A stretch of DNA of 64,000 nt from Pisaster brevispinus (Eukaryota > Echinodermata > Asteroidea > Forcipulatida > Asteriidae), in contig JAMKCF010000019.1 in assembly GCA_023634235.1 (NCBI GenBank), forward strand, positions 10,495,684-10,559,683. The letters are read 5' to 3'. The notes below the pieces were generated by a model. That model was given only the letters and a program-made list of their open reading frames with translations, was not told the DNA's origin and ran no database searches. Of this stretch, positions 1 through 11,641 are shown one piece after another. Every line of letters begins with the position of its first letter. Positions within the stretch are counted from its first letter, which is position 1. Both the position numbers and the translations under genes were made by a program.

Positions 1-196
1 GCTGATTTATGTCATATTGCAACCTATCTGTACACTGACTCCTGTGTATTAACCCAATTCACCTGACGTCTTCATCACAATGGCCAGTGTGGCAGACATC
101 AGCTTTGTGTGATGTTTGTGCAAGGGATCAATAATGTGTTATCATAAATTGCTGATTTAGGCAAAACTTGTTCATGCTTTTATGCTCTGCAGATAA

Positions 197-519
197 CAGG
201 GATGTGATAGGCTGTTGAGAAAAAAACCTGAACTCTGAGCGCAAAGCGCGAAAGCATGCGAGCTCAAAAACTCACGAGCATGAAGCCCAATATTAATATT
301 TATCTTTGGTTTTGAAAGCCCTACTCTGCAATCTGGGGCATTATTATATGGTTTTATCTTCATTTTTTTATGAATTTGATCTTTAAAAAAAATTAAAAAT
401 TGTGTGGGTTTTTTTTTTTTTTTTTTTTTGGGGGGGGGCAAAAAACCCCGGAATTTCTTATTTTTTTAGGGCAAACAAAACTGGAATTCCGGTTAAAAAC
501 GGAGAAAATCACATCCCTG
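197..519. mobile_element. MITE, family A copy 1 (CAGGGATGTGAT ends)
   Basis: The element starts CAGGGATGTGAT and ends with the reverse complement ATCACATCCCTG, a 12-bp terminal inverted repeat. AGATAA lies directly outside each end (191-196 and 520-525), a 6-bp target-site duplication. The inside has no transposase, a run of T followed by G near 410-438, and is alignable with the copy at 8212-8512. It is a non-autonomous DNA transposon. The superfamily is not settled: the CAGGG ends recall hAT, but hAT usually makes 8-bp duplications. Confidence 0.85.
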
Positions 520-525
520 AGATAA

Positions 526-2813
526 TATCTACCTCTGACCCTCTTAAAGTTTTAAGAATTCACACCAGTTTGCAACGATAGTTTGTACCTTGTGCATTTA
601 TTGATCTTTTTTGTGTGTTTGTTTAATATTTACATTAAATCTAACTACTGTATTACGTTGTGCATTACCTGATTAAAAAAAGATTGTACACAGTACAAAT
701 CCTTCTCTTATGCCCAGAAACCTTAACAAGTTGACAACTGGAAACTTGACTTTCAAATGTTTAAAGCCTCCCTGCTGGAAATATCAGGCCTACATTGTTT
801 TAGATCAATCTTGTTGGTGGAAAAGTGTGAACTCTTTTCAAACATGTTTGAAAACAAATTTAATTTACAAAATAATGTAAAAAGAAGTGTTGCATGTAGT
901 GTACAGTATGGTTACAATACAATTGCTTTTAATGATACTACGTAGACCCTTCTTATTCAATATGTAAACTGCACATCGCGCATGCGCACTGACACTAACT
1001 ACAAGTTGGCAGAATGCGGGAACGTCACGCCATTTTGTATGGGCTGTTGGTGGCGTGACGCATGCGTGTTTGCGCATCTGCATAGTGCACAACTCTATGG
1101 TGTTTGCCAACCAATAGTGTCAGTTTGCATGCGTGAATGTAATTAGCATACATGTATTCAATGGAAGGGCTAATTATGTAAGTCGTTGTTGTCATGTAAT
1201 GCCGTAAACAAAGTCGGTAATAAAGTTGTTGTTTTTTAAAGAAAACGTGCAGAAAAATGTAAACATGGACAGAGTTTTTTATATTCTTTAGGTTAAAAAA
1301 AAGTCAGGTTCAGATAATAAAATTTTGCTAGCCTGAGTGTCTTTGGCAAGAGACCCTCCAACATCCTCCAAAAATCCTCCACTCCATGTCAAATCAACAT
1401 CCAAAGGTTTAAAGTTACAAATAGAGCCCATTTTCATCTGCTTTTAAAGCACAAAAAGTAACTGTGCACAAAATATTATACTTTTGCTTACCAGAATATG
1501 GTTACCAGGCAAAAAAAACAAACATATCACACATACATGTACCATCTTTGACTGATTTCCTGTTTAGTTTTGCTAAGCAGAATACTGTTAAAGCAAAATT
1601 TTCTGCTTTAATCAATGAAATTGGACCGAGGTTTATTAATGTATGCCTGTTTCAGCGAGAGGCAATTATTCTTTGGACCTGCAGTACCTTAACCAACCTA
1701 CGAAGTCAGACAACTTTTGGAAGATTTGGGACTGTTAGGATAAAGTTATTTGTACTTAATTACATCTTGTTTAAAAAATAACATTTGGTGATCAATTCAC
1801 CACTTTTACTAAAATTACACACAAGTGAACAGCGGACGGAATGTGTACATCTTTATGATCTTGCGGAACAAACACTTCTTTGTCATCAAAGCTGGTCGAG
1901 AAGTTCTTTAACAGCCTGGGAAAAAAAGAAGATAAATATTTTAAACATTATACATTGATCAAATTCTTCAGATTTGATAAACTTACATCTATTTTGTTTG
2001 TTTTCATATATTTATTAGTTTTATTACTGGGGGGGGGCAAGGATGCAATACAGTTTTCACACAAAATTGACCAGATCATTTGGCAACTAGGATAATTTTT
2101 TTAATTGGGTGAAATGAAAAACAAAAATGATGCCAAACAGCTCGCCAAAAGAAATGAAATCTGAAAATTGTGAAATTATTTTTGTAAATATCATCACATT
2201 GCTCCAGGTTTATTGAATGCTCATCACTGTGATTTCAAGTTTATAAAAGAACTTCTTTTCAAAATGTAAAAAAAAGAATGAGCTTTTGCAAACTGTTTTA
2301 CCAACCAAAATGACCTGTGGTTAAAATGCATAAATTTGTAATGGCCTCATGTTTTAACTTGGAATGTTTTGCAACGACTAGACCCTCTATAGTGACTAAA
2401 TTAGTGTACTGAGCCTCAGTCTTTGGACGCCCTCAAAAATGTCTGTAAAACGGCAAATTTGAGGGACAACACTTTCAGGGATTGTTGAAACAGGGTCCAG
2501 TATTGTATCTTGGGCTTACTGACTCTCAATTGTGGGTAGTTTGGTTAAGTTAGGCCCTGAAAATTATGTCCTACTCACAAGCATATGCCCCTTTCCCCAA
2601 GATGGCCCCTTTGCTGTTTGGAAGTTGGCACTCCTGTTTTTTTGTGGCAGGAGTAGCTAGAGGGGGGCTCACGGACTACCCCAATATTTCAAGTATTTTT
2701 GAATATTGAGCATTTACCACGGGCTGCTTAAGTACTTCTATTTAGTGGAATGCTTCCTCACAGGTCGATACTTTGCTAGGGCTGAAATGTGAGGCCATTA
2801 AGAAAAAAATTGT
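526..2813. other. Intergenic/3' flank of KATNBL1, no gene seen
   Basis: No convincing exon on either strand; the open frames here are short and lack splice context or recognisable motifs. The minus-strand 3' UTR of KATNBL1 must start at 2813. An AATAAA on the minus strand (2209-2214) is one candidate poly(A) signal, not confirmed. A foldback element sits at 977-1136. Confidence 0.5.
977..1136. repeat. Foldback repeat with CACTAT/TTGGCA arms
   Basis: The left arm (GCATGC, ACTGACACTA, then TTGGCA) is mirrored by the right arm (TGCCAA, TAGTGTCAGT, GCATGC). The right half is closely repeated at about 47780-47865, so it is a dispersed element rather than a unique promoter. The centre is rich in CG dinucleotides and contains a GCCATTTT motif. 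The class is unknown; a MITE is likely. Confidence 0.5.
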
Positions 2814-5800
2814 TTAGGAGGAAACATTTACCTTTGCCTTTTTGCCTACGCTTCCATTCCTCGTAGCTAAACTGTTCACTGTATCTGTCATAGAAATCAA
2901 ACTGCCATAGATTCCTGAGACACTCCTGGTTGGGTTAAAGAGAAGGCGTTTGTTTTAAATGTTATTAGAGTAACTCACTGATTAAGAAGTGGTCAATATC
3001 CATGTGGCTGTATATGGTACTGTGAACTCTTACCAAGTTACAGCGCGCACTTTCCGTAGATATGACAGTGTGTATGATACAGAGGGAGGGGGAGCGTGTG
3101 CAGTTACTGGGTTTGAGTTCATAATTCTGTGTACAGCTACAGGCTTGCTCTGGTCAAGACAATACAGCCCCTTTAACAACATCTCTGCACAGGTTTCGTC
3201 AGGCCAACGGGTTACAGTGCAAGGCACTTTGAGGGTTTTGGTTTCATTCCCAGTGAGATAAGAGAGAGTTTTATTAAGATCAACTTACTGGCTTTGGAGA
3301 AGGACATCAGCGTTTCTGGAATCCTTTTGTTTCTGCAGTTCTTTTGCCCAGTGCCTCAGTAGAGTACGCAATAGATCCAGGCAAACCTTAATATAGCTGG
3401 GAATTAAATATCAACTATCAGTTATTAGAAACAAAAATGCTTACTGATGTAAACTATTTAATTATTTTTGTTACACATCCAACAGCGCTATTATCCCCAA
3501 TAACAGAATGAATAGGAAACGAGAGGAAATGTTTAGTTTTAGATGTGGGAGGAAAACCCCATTGGGGAAAACCCACGCAATCAGGTAGGGACTGAAAACC
3601 CAAACTCACATGCATGGCTCAAGTCTGAGGTGGGATTCGAACCGGGGTCCTCAGAGTTGACAGGCAGGGAAAGAAACCACTGAGCCAAACTGATCCCCCC
3701 AAAACTCAAAAGAAGTATTTCCTATTGCAGTGACCATTGCTAATTACGGAATTCAAATTGGTCAAGGTTAGTGGTGAACTGCTGTAGAATGTGGGGGGTG
3801 TGGGTTTGAATCCCACCCGAGTAGATGATTGTGGATTCACACTGGGTAAATAGTGCTTTTCACACATCGGTGTAGTAAGGTAAAACTAAAAATCTTATAA
3901 ATTTATTTACTTCAATCTTTACATTTATTACCCAGAATATGCCCAAACACTTAAAACTGGTTCCATTGGGGACTCACATATCTTACCATATTAATATATA
4001 ATTTATATACATTCTTAAGTCTAGTGGGTGTAAAGCCCATCCCACCCCCCATCCCCAGACTCATAATAGTAACTTTGAAACTTACAAGTTCAGGTGCATA
4101 TAATGTTTTTTTATTAGACACACTGTACTTACTCTGCAAACTTGCTGCTGAGAAGTTTATGTAGAGTTGGTAGGAAGTCCAACCAGGCTCCCATCGATAT
4201 CTGCTTGGCCTTCGTCGTCTGTCGAACAAGACTGCATAAGACAAAGAAGCACTTGGATTAATGTTTCCTGAAGACAGCAAACACTTTATGACAGAGAAGA
4301 TTTACTTCAGTTGAAGGGTTTGAAAACATTATGACCAGCACATTCACTAGGCTTTTCAAGATATGGTAAAAGATTAACAGCAGTTCAAGTTCTTCGGTTT
4401 TCCCATTCTACTCCAGAGCAGTAACAGCAGCATTAGGATGAAAATTTCTTATTTGAACTCGGTATTTGTAGTCTCCTGATTCCCAATCTACCTTACTGTA
4501 GTAGATAAACAGCAGGACAAGTTCTTATTTGAAGTCAGTAGTCTACCGATTCAAGATCTACTCCATGGCAGTAGATAAATTTATAGTACATGTAGGACAA
4601 GACAAGTTCTTCAATTGAACTACTGGCAGTATTAATCAACAGCAGGACAAGTTCGTATTTGAAGTCAGTAGTCTACCGATTCAAGATCTACTCCATGGCA
4701 GTAGATAAATTTATAGTAGGACAAGACAAGTTCTTCAATTGAACTACTGGCAGTAAATAAGCAGCAGGACAAGTTCTTATTTGAACTCGGTAGTCTCCCG
4801 ATTTCAAATCTACTCCATGGCAGTATTAATAAACAGCAGGACAAGTTCTTATAAGAGCAAATCTACACAGCGAAGTAAATATAATCGCATGGTGTTACTG
4901 CAAACAGCATATGGTTATTTTATTTCAAAAAGAAATGTTTATCATATGCTAATTTATTCACTGTTCTAAGAGCACAGATTGCAGAGTACTTCTCAAGGAG
5001 ACTGCTTTCATGGTACAAGCTTTAAGATTTGTTTGTCAGCTCAGCTTACCCCATCGTAAGAATCGGCAAGACGTCAACGGTGAGCGAGTCATCCCCAGTA
5101 CGAATCAAGTAGGAGATGAGAGATCCAGGGTTCTGTTTCCAGAAGGTCAGAGCAGCGTTCAGATGAAGTGCTCGGTTAGACACAATGGAGACGAACGTAC
5201 CATGTCCAGCTAATAACTGCAAAATCATTCCAAATTGCACAATTCTATTACTATGTTGGTTTACCTTATGGTTAAATTATATGAAACTATATGGGTGTCT
5301 AAATTCATACATAGCCCTAAGTACCTCCTGTCATAAAACAATATTATAAATAAACGTGATTTGATATGCACATGGGATTGCTACATAAGAATTTAGTATA
5401 ATTATTATAAATTCTTGTGGGTAAATAATAATAACAGCTCTTATATAGCACAATTTCAAAGAGTGATTACTGTGCTTTGAACTTTATAAACCCTGGTCAC
5501 TGGGCTTTTTATTTCATTCCTTTAAAACCATCTCAGCTCCCTGGGGAGTGTACAGTCTGTGTTGCCTAGTATGTAGCGCACGAAGCTAAATCAATCACAA
5601 GAACCATCTCTGCCCTCACAGGTGCCCATTTACTCCTGGGCGAAGAGACGCAATGACAGTTACATGTAAGTGTCTTGCTCAAGGACACAAGTATCATGAC
5701 CGGGATTGGCTTGACCTTGATGGCTTAACCACCAGAACTTGAGTTGGGTGCACTAAACCGCTCAGCCATAACATGCCAAATATTAGAATAACAAAAACAC

Positions 5801-8800
5801 TGAAGCTAATGACCTCTTAAGAGTAAAGTTTTCAAATGTTCATCTGGAACGTGTGTGAATTCTTGGGCTCAGTTGGACTCAGAAAAAACCCAAATCTGCC
5901 TAACTACAGGATTTCCCACAGAACATAGTGCCTAACTATGGGAAAACTTGTAGATGAATGAGAAGTTAGCATCTTTCTTTGTACTCCCGTTACTAGTGAT
6001 TTGAAAGGTGGAACATGGCCAAATATAAATCACATTAAAGGGAATGGTGTACTCTTTCCAATGGTATACAGGTTGTTTGGGCTAGGTTTATTTGCAAGAC
6101 AGTTAAATAATGAATTTTTATTGTAGTACAGCAATATGAAATGACCGCTACATGAGCTTAGGCAGGAATAGTGTTTTCATGTATGTACGTGTACGGTGAC
6201 CAGTCAGGCAGATATGGGTTTATGTAAATACCTCAGCTGGTGGGGTAGGAATATTTGCCTCTACCCTGGCTGAAGGCTCAGAGTGATTCTCCTTGTTAGC
6301 TCTCTCTCTAATCTTCACCAGATCATCACGGCTTACAGGGTTGACTGCTCGTTCCTTCTTCTGAATCTCACCTTTTGATTTTGGACCCTTTGATGACGGC
6401 TGTACGGAAATATAAAAAACATCTTCAAATAAGTATTGCAATGGTTGACTTTTGAGGCCTCACAAGAATGGCCTATAAATATTAGACAAAGGTTTTAGAA
6501 ATACTTTGTGTTTCCAGGAAAAATGGTCTAGCACAACGCGGTCTAGCACAACGAAGTCAAGGTCAGCTGCTTAAGCAGAAAATATTACTTACAAAAATTC
6601 TGCTTACATTTAGCAAAAATTACCAGGGAACCAGTCACAAACTGTGCACATAGTACGATATTTTTGTTGGTAACCACTTTTCAGTAAGCAAAATTGCCAT
6701 AGTCTTTGGTATCGCAAGACCAAAACACATTCTAAAACAATGAAAACATATGGGTATTTTCACTATTTTGTCGTGACTCTGATGACTGATTGAGCCTAAG
6801 TTTTCACAGGTCTGTTCAGGGCTTGAATTTGACACTGGACCGCCGGCCCGAGGCCAGTGAATTTAGCCTCGGGCCAGTAACAAGTCCAGCAGTCTTGTGT
6901 TTTTCCAATTGAATAATAGTCACTGTGTAACATCTTGAACAGAAAAAAAATGATGTTCAAATGTTGACTTTGAGTAAGGCAAATTAGAAAAATCTTCTCT
7001 TAGTTCAGATATAAACAATTTACATGTTAAACTGTGTAGAAAGCTCTTTCTCGTGAAGATTCTGGTTTTGTGAAATAAATTCTGGTCCAGTAAACATTTT
7101 GAGCTGTAAGCCCTCCGGTCTTGTGGAATTTTTCCCCACATTCGAGCCCTGTTTTTATTTTATGTATTTATGGGTCACATAAAGTGAGGATACCAGTCTT
7201 CAGCAATGACCAATGTTGTCCTTGTGCTTGAAGTTCAACAGGCTTTGAATTTCCTCTTTGAGAGGGCAAGGCCATTTTCACTTTACAAAGAGTACTTCCA
7301 TTGGGAAAATCACAAAGTCTATGGGAAACTTTTAGAGGGGCACCAAGGCCAAGACTAGGGCAACAGAGGCCATGGCCTCCATGTAATTCATTGTAATTTC
7401 AAACCAACTATTTTACAAACCATGCAGGAACTATTGATGGTTAGCCATTGCTCATTGTACACAATGTACTCTCCAATGTTACACATACCCTAATTTGCTT
7501 GTTTGACAGTTGTAGTGGCTGCCTGTATGCTTTCTTTACTGGAACTTTGAAGGATGGTTGGTTGTGATTCCGCTGCCTGCAACAAAAAGACAAAACCAAC
7601 CAATCAGAAATATTATGACAACACCTAGAAGACAAATCCTTGTAAAAATTTCAAAGCTTTTTGTTTTAATGTAAATGTCAGTTAAAGTTTAAACAAAGAT
7701 TACAAATTTTAAATACTTAATGAGTTCTCTATAAATTATAAGAATTACTCACTTTTTGAGAGCTGCCAGATTCTGTTCATACGGTGATGGTGTTGGTAGT
7801 TTCTGAAATAAATACAAAACAAAATGCTCAAAATCGTTGAAGTAGGCCTCCACTACCTACAACATTAGACCAGCATGCACTTGTCAACGTTGTGCATACA
7901 TTGCATAGTGCGCTTAGAAGTTGCTCTTAGTTAGCGTTGCGCTTAGCGAACCATTAATTACTAGCATACGACGGCAAGAATTCTGAATAGTGGTGAGAAT
8001 TTATCCTTTTTTGCAACTTTTTTTTTGTGGAGTGGATTTTCTGGAGCTCACTATGAAAACAAAGAACACATAGAGTCAAATTTTTAGCGAGATCTGTTTT
8101 CAAAAGAGAACTCCGGTGCATAAATGTAATGGGCAAAACATTTTGAACAGGATTTTGTACATGATGACCTATGAGGCTTGTGGAGACGATATCTAGGAGT
8201 ATTGACTACCCAAGGGATGTGATAGGCTGTTGTAAAAAAAAACCTGAACTGTGAGCGCAAAGCTCAAAAAAATTGCGAGGACGAAAGCTTGCTAGCGCGA
8301 AAGCTTATGTCTACTTAGTACTTACATACATTTATTTTTGGGGTTTTTTTTATTAAAAGCCCTAATCTACACTCTGGGACATTCTGTTTGGTTTTATCTT
8401 TTTTTTTTATGATCTTAATTTTTTTTTATAATTAAATGTGGTTTTGGGGGTGATAGTGGGTTAAAAAAACAGATTTCCTGGAAAAAACTGAGATTGAGAA
8501 ATCACATCCCTGCTACCCACCTTGTTGTTCTCTGACTTCTTCTGCAGTTCATTTTTGCTGACCCACACATATTTATTTTTATTCCAGTCCCATCGGATAA
8601 ACCCTCCTCCAGCATTCATTGCAGCTTGGTGTATTCTTGCATCAGCCATCTATAAAAATTAAATAAATAAATATAAAAAACCCGAATTATGTTGGTTAAC
8701 TTTTTTATAAGAGAATACTGAAGTGAATAGAATGTAATTAAAAATAAGTTGAGTTAATCGAGGTGAAGTATGAAGCAGATCTCTGTTCCATCTAGAGAGT

Positions 8801-9028
8801 CTAGAGACGGTTGTTACTAATTGTAAACAAAAGGTCAGACGGATTCAAGTTAGTTAGGCCATGGAGGAAGGCTAGCGGCTAGCCCCATCCCATAAATAGT
8901 GCCAATATAGTACGCTGCATGGACTCAAAGCGGAACAAGTCCAGCATATTGGCACTTTATGGCATGTATGGGACTAAAGTAAGTAAGGCCTACTGATGAA
9001 TGAAGCTTACTCTCTTTCCTTCCTCCAT
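2814..9028 (-). CDS. KATNBL1: Katanin p80 subunit B-like 1 (KATNBL1)
   Basis: Nine coding exons on the minus strand: 9028-9011, 8649-8521, 7802-7753, 7576-7489, 6399-6232, 5216-5050, 4231-4133, 3396-3289 and 2925-2814 (stop 2816-2814). Every intron is GT...AG and the phases agree throughout, giving about 312 residues, close to the roughly 304 of vertebrate KATNBL1. The start ATG has a good context (ACCATGG) and joins in frame to exon 2. The middle has a basic, low-complexity stretch with an ANKEN motif, which I also remember in the human protein. From exon 6 the con80 domain follows: LNAALTFW, the DSLTVDVLPILT stretch, WLDFLPTLHKLLSSKF and a Trp-containing helix in exon 8. In this family con80 binds the N-terminal region of katanin p60 (KATNA1/KATNAL1) and modulates microtubule severing; the vertebrate protein is nuclear and at spindle poles. 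There are no WD40 repeats, so it is not KATNB1 itself. SINEs and MITEs fill the introns. Confidence 0.93.
3531..3697 (-). repeat. tRNA-derived SINE (parent type of the 95-bp satellite)
   Basis: Read on the minus strand it has a tRNA-like A box (TTGGCTCAGTGG), a B box (GGTTCGAATCC), then a body with AGTCCCTACCTGATTGCGTG and a tail with CCTCCCACATCTAAAACT. The same body and tail occur at the 3' end of the large satellite (about 24200-24290). It lies in KATNBL1 intron 7 on the same strand as the gene. Confidence 0.8.
3760..3860 (+). repeat. tRNA-like SINE fragment
   Basis: It contains a B-box-like GGTTTGAATCC followed by CACCCGAGTAGATGATTG. No complete cloverleaf can be drawn. It lies in the same KATNBL1 intron as the SINE at 3531-3697 but in opposite orientation. 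Confidence 0.45.
4385..4850. repeat. Degenerate tandem repeat in KATNBL1 intron 6
   Basis: A unit containing AGCAGGACAAGTTCTTATTT, a GGTAGTCTCCCGATT-like stretch and CTACTCCATGGCAGTA recurs about five times with indels. Two consecutive units (about 4500-4620 and 4640-4750) are almost identical. It is non-coding. Confidence 0.75.
5570..5775 (-). repeat. tRNA-derived SINE with CTTGAGCAAG motif
   Basis: Reverse-complemented, it begins GTTATGGCTGAGCGGTTTAG (A-box-like) and later contains GTGTCCTTGAGCAAGACACT, a motif shared by many animal SINEs and by the copy at 44625-44965. It lies in KATNBL1 intron 5. Confidence 0.65.
6817..7151. mobile_element. hAT-like MITE (CAGGGCTTGAATTTG ends)
   Basis: The ends CAGGGCTTGAATTTG and CACATTCGAGCCCTG are inverted repeats of each other (about 12 of 15 match). 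Near the left end is a GC-rich hairpin, GCCCGAGGC paired with GCCTCGGGC (6844-6873). No transposase is present. The flanks do not show a clear duplication. It lies in KATNBL1 intron 4. Confidence 0.7.
8212..8512. mobile_element. MITE, family A copy 2, abutting KATNBL1 exon 2
   Basis: Same family as 197-519: the left end is AAGGGATGTGAT (first base changed), the right end ATCACATCCCTG, and the interior aligns over most of its length. The target duplication CTACCC is at 8206-8211 and 8513-8518. The right copy overlaps the splice donor of KATNBL1 exon 2 (intron begins at 8520 going down), so the insertion point lies in donor positions +3 to +8. Confidence 0.88.
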
Positions 9029-9450
9029 GGTTATATGGTCACTCTCGTTCTCGGTATGCAACTTGCAAGGCAAACAGAAACCCATGTACGTATGTAGTTT
9101 TACTAAACTAGGCTAAGCTTTTAAACTAGCTACTTTTATTAAACTACATTTTACAACTTACATTACAACCAACGTGATCAGCACGGTAACTTAGCTTCCT
9201 GGTGTCAAAATATCAACAACTTTGTCTACATGTACCACTCCAGGCCCAGCTGTTTTTCAAATCACTTGTTTACTCCACACATTGACCAATGAAACGTAAG
9301 CATCGATCGCCTTACAGGGCGCCCTCCACAGTTTAATTACCGCCATGTGGGGTTTCCCCCAAAGTGTAGCGCGTACGAGGTTCGTAATAGAGATCAGTGG
9401 ATTGTCTCCATGCACGAAACTCATGTAGAGTGACAAGTACAATATCCTAT
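9029..9450 (-). promoter_or_regulatory. Probable 5' flank/promoter of KATNBL1
   Basis: This is the sequence directly upstream of the KATNBL1 start codon. Around 9300-9400 it is richer in CG dinucleotides than its surroundings and carries a CCGCCATG motif (YY1-like) near 9342. No TATA box is evident. The transcription start cannot be fixed from sequence, so this is positional inference. Confidence 0.35.
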
Positions 9451-9929
9451 TCGAAACGTTTTGCCCTTCACGTTACATGCCTACAGCTTTATTTTTGAAA
9501 TCCGATCTTGCCAAAATTAGGGTGTATTTGTTCTTTGTACTCTCATTGAGCGTTGCGCTGGTCCAGAAAATCCACTCCAAAAAAAATTGCAAAAAAATGC
9601 TACAAGAATACTGAAAACAGTGAAGTTTGCTGCCATTTTGAGCTCTGAGTGATAGCGTCTGTACTCGGCAGGATGAACCCAGTTTTTCAGCTCTACCCTC
9701 CACCGCAACACGCAGTTGTACTGCAGGAAAAAACCTTCATCGGCTCAGCTATTAGCCTAACTTGGAAACAACAATTTATGCCAATAATGGGAATTGAAAG
9801 GCAAGCTTTATTAACTTTAGCTCCTTTTGATTCATTTCAAGTTATTAGTTTTGGGGTTTGGTCAGTGCGCAAATAATATAAAGATTTCATTCATTTTGTT
9901 CTCTCCGTGATGACACAATGGTTCTATCG

Positions 9930-10096
9930 CAGCGGCGTAACCAGGAGGCGAGGTGCAGGATGGGAGAGGGTGGATGAGATCGAACAAAATCCTAAAAAAG
10001 ATCGGTTCCATATCTTAACAATCCCCATTGACACCCCGTCTTGCCTCCGTTTGCCCCCCCCCCCTCTCCAAATAAAAATGTCCAGTTATGCCACTG
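9930..10096. mobile_element. hAT-like MITE (CAGCGGCGTAACCAGG)
   Basis: The left end CAGCGGCGTAACCAGGA is mirrored by the right end TCCAGTTATGCCACTG. CAGTGGCGTAAC-type ends are typical of hAT-derived MITEs in many animals. The element is about 167 bp with no coding content; flanking 8-mers agree only weakly. Confidence 0.6.
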
Positions 10097-11029
10097 CTGT
10101 ATACTGACAAACGAAAATGGCTTCGTCAATAAACAAAAATCAATTAGAGATTGTTTTTTATGCCAGAGGCCTCAGATTATTAGTATTACAGATTTTATTT
10201 TTGCAATGCTCTTTGCTAATAAAGGAAATTAGCTCTTCTCGAGAGGCAATTAATTCCTTGAGATGATTGTTTGTGAGTAAAACGTTTCCAAACATAGAAT
10301 AAGATACTTTTCACTGACATTATTGACGCCAGCTACAATTAACATGATATAGGGGGCCATGCTCGACAAGCTGTGCTTCTTATGGACGCCATCCACTTCC
10401 AAGCTTGTTGTATTTATTTTTTCCTCTGCGTTATGTATTTACACCTTCATTCTCTCTGTATATATTGTACACTTTCTTGTGATTGGGTTTGGAAATAAAG
10501 TTCTAATAATATTAGTAATAAAAGGACATTGTAAACCAAATGCGTCTGTTTGAACTGAGATTGTTGATATAATAAACCTCGCTCTGCTTTCGAGTCAGTG
10601 GGATAGTGGGCCAGCTATTGTGCATCCCATATTCATATAGTTTTTGTTTCTCGATCCATCCTCAATATGTTAAAAAAAAAAAAAAATAAATCCATGTTAC
10701 CATGCAAAAAGTATTATTCTTGCCAATGAGTGCAAGAGGACTCGAAGCCGGTCTCGGACTCCATTTTTGTCTTGTTCTCAGACTCCTCTTGCAATGCTAA
10801 GTTTTGGGGTGTGAGACAATCAACGCAACAGGGAGATACATGTACATGGGGTCTATAGGGGTGCACCCCACTAAATAAACTCCCGTAGCATACAGTGCAA
10901 AATGATAAATATTCAAAAGTACTTAAAAGTACTTTAAAAATGTCCCTACACCTCTCAGCAAATAGGACCATTTATTTCAGAGCCTATGTCATCCAAAATA
11001 CCTCAAGTTGGAAATCAACAACCCCCAGG

Positions 11030-11194
11030 GCCCAATTTTATGAAGAAAACTCTGCTTAGTAATGTCTTTATTTAGCAAGAAATAAGCGGTGTAAACTTTT
11101 ATGGAATGTTGGCTGGTAACCCGTTTCTGCTAGGCAAGAATTTCCTGTGCTTAGCAAGTTTTTGTGCTTACAGGCTTTATGAAATTGGGCCCAG
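11030..11194. mobile_element. MITE with GGGCCCAATTT ends, copy 1
   Basis: The ends GGGCCCAATTTTATGAA and TTTATGAAATTGGGCCC are inverted repeats. The interior has TTAGCAAG/AGCAAG strings also seen in the relative at 58278-58490. It is short and non-coding. Confidence 0.75.
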
Positions 11195-11399
11195 GTCACA
11201 ACTGGGCAAAATGTTTATACGGTTTCCCCTTTATTGGGCTCTCTCAAATCTGTCTAATAGAGAATATTTTGAGCCCCCCCCCCTCCATACCCCAAACGAG
11301 GATTATAAATTGAAAGATGATATAATTTGTATTATGAACTATAAAATGGCCAATGAACGTCGTATGAAATGATGTTATACTTTGCTTTCATTTACTGGG

Positions 11400-11639
11400 G
11401 ATGAAATAATAATGCACCGGTCCCGCTCGCCACGCCCTTTGTTTTGTTATGAAAATAAGTTGTTGAACTGCGCATGGTAGCGTGACGTACGTACGTGCAC
11501 ATAAGCATCCGCGCGCTGTACCGCCATTTTTAAAGACGAGTGAACATAATCAACACGTCTCCCTCAGTCCTGCCTTGTTCTTCAACAAATTCAAGTTTTT
11601 ACTGAGTTCCAAGGACGCAGCTACCATAATAAGTTAATG
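11400..11639 (+). promoter_or_regulatory. Candidate promoter and first exon of the plus-strand unit
   Basis: A CG-rich patch (GCGTGACGTACGTACGTGC, 11470-11500) with a CCGCCATTTTTAA YY1-like motif near 11520 is followed by a splice donor, ATG|GTGAGT, at 11640. The preceding bases (about 11525-11639) could be a non-coding or one-codon first exon. Its link to the exons from 13340 onward is inference from strand and order. Confidence 0.35.
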
Positions 11640-11641
11640 GT

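Larger units (their letters stand above)
9451..11399. other. Intergenic, repeats only
   Basis: I see no exon with supportable splice sites. It contains a hAT-like MITE (9930-10096), a MITE with GGGCCCAATTT ends (11030-11194) and simple-sequence tracts. Confidence 0.5.

Noticed and set aside
2780..2925. Reading the last KATNBL1 exon in the frame CLRNLWQFDFYDRY
   Set aside because: It looks protein-like but needs a phase that the GTAAGT donor at 3289 does not give; the phase-correct frame ends at a TAA at 2816-2814 and resembles the con80 C-terminus (SVSG.. like SISG..).
2814..9028. Assigning the minus-strand gene to KATNB1 (katanin p80 itself)
   Set aside because: There are no WD40 repeats and the total length is about 312 residues; the C-terminal con80 domain plus an ANKEN motif fits KATNBL1.
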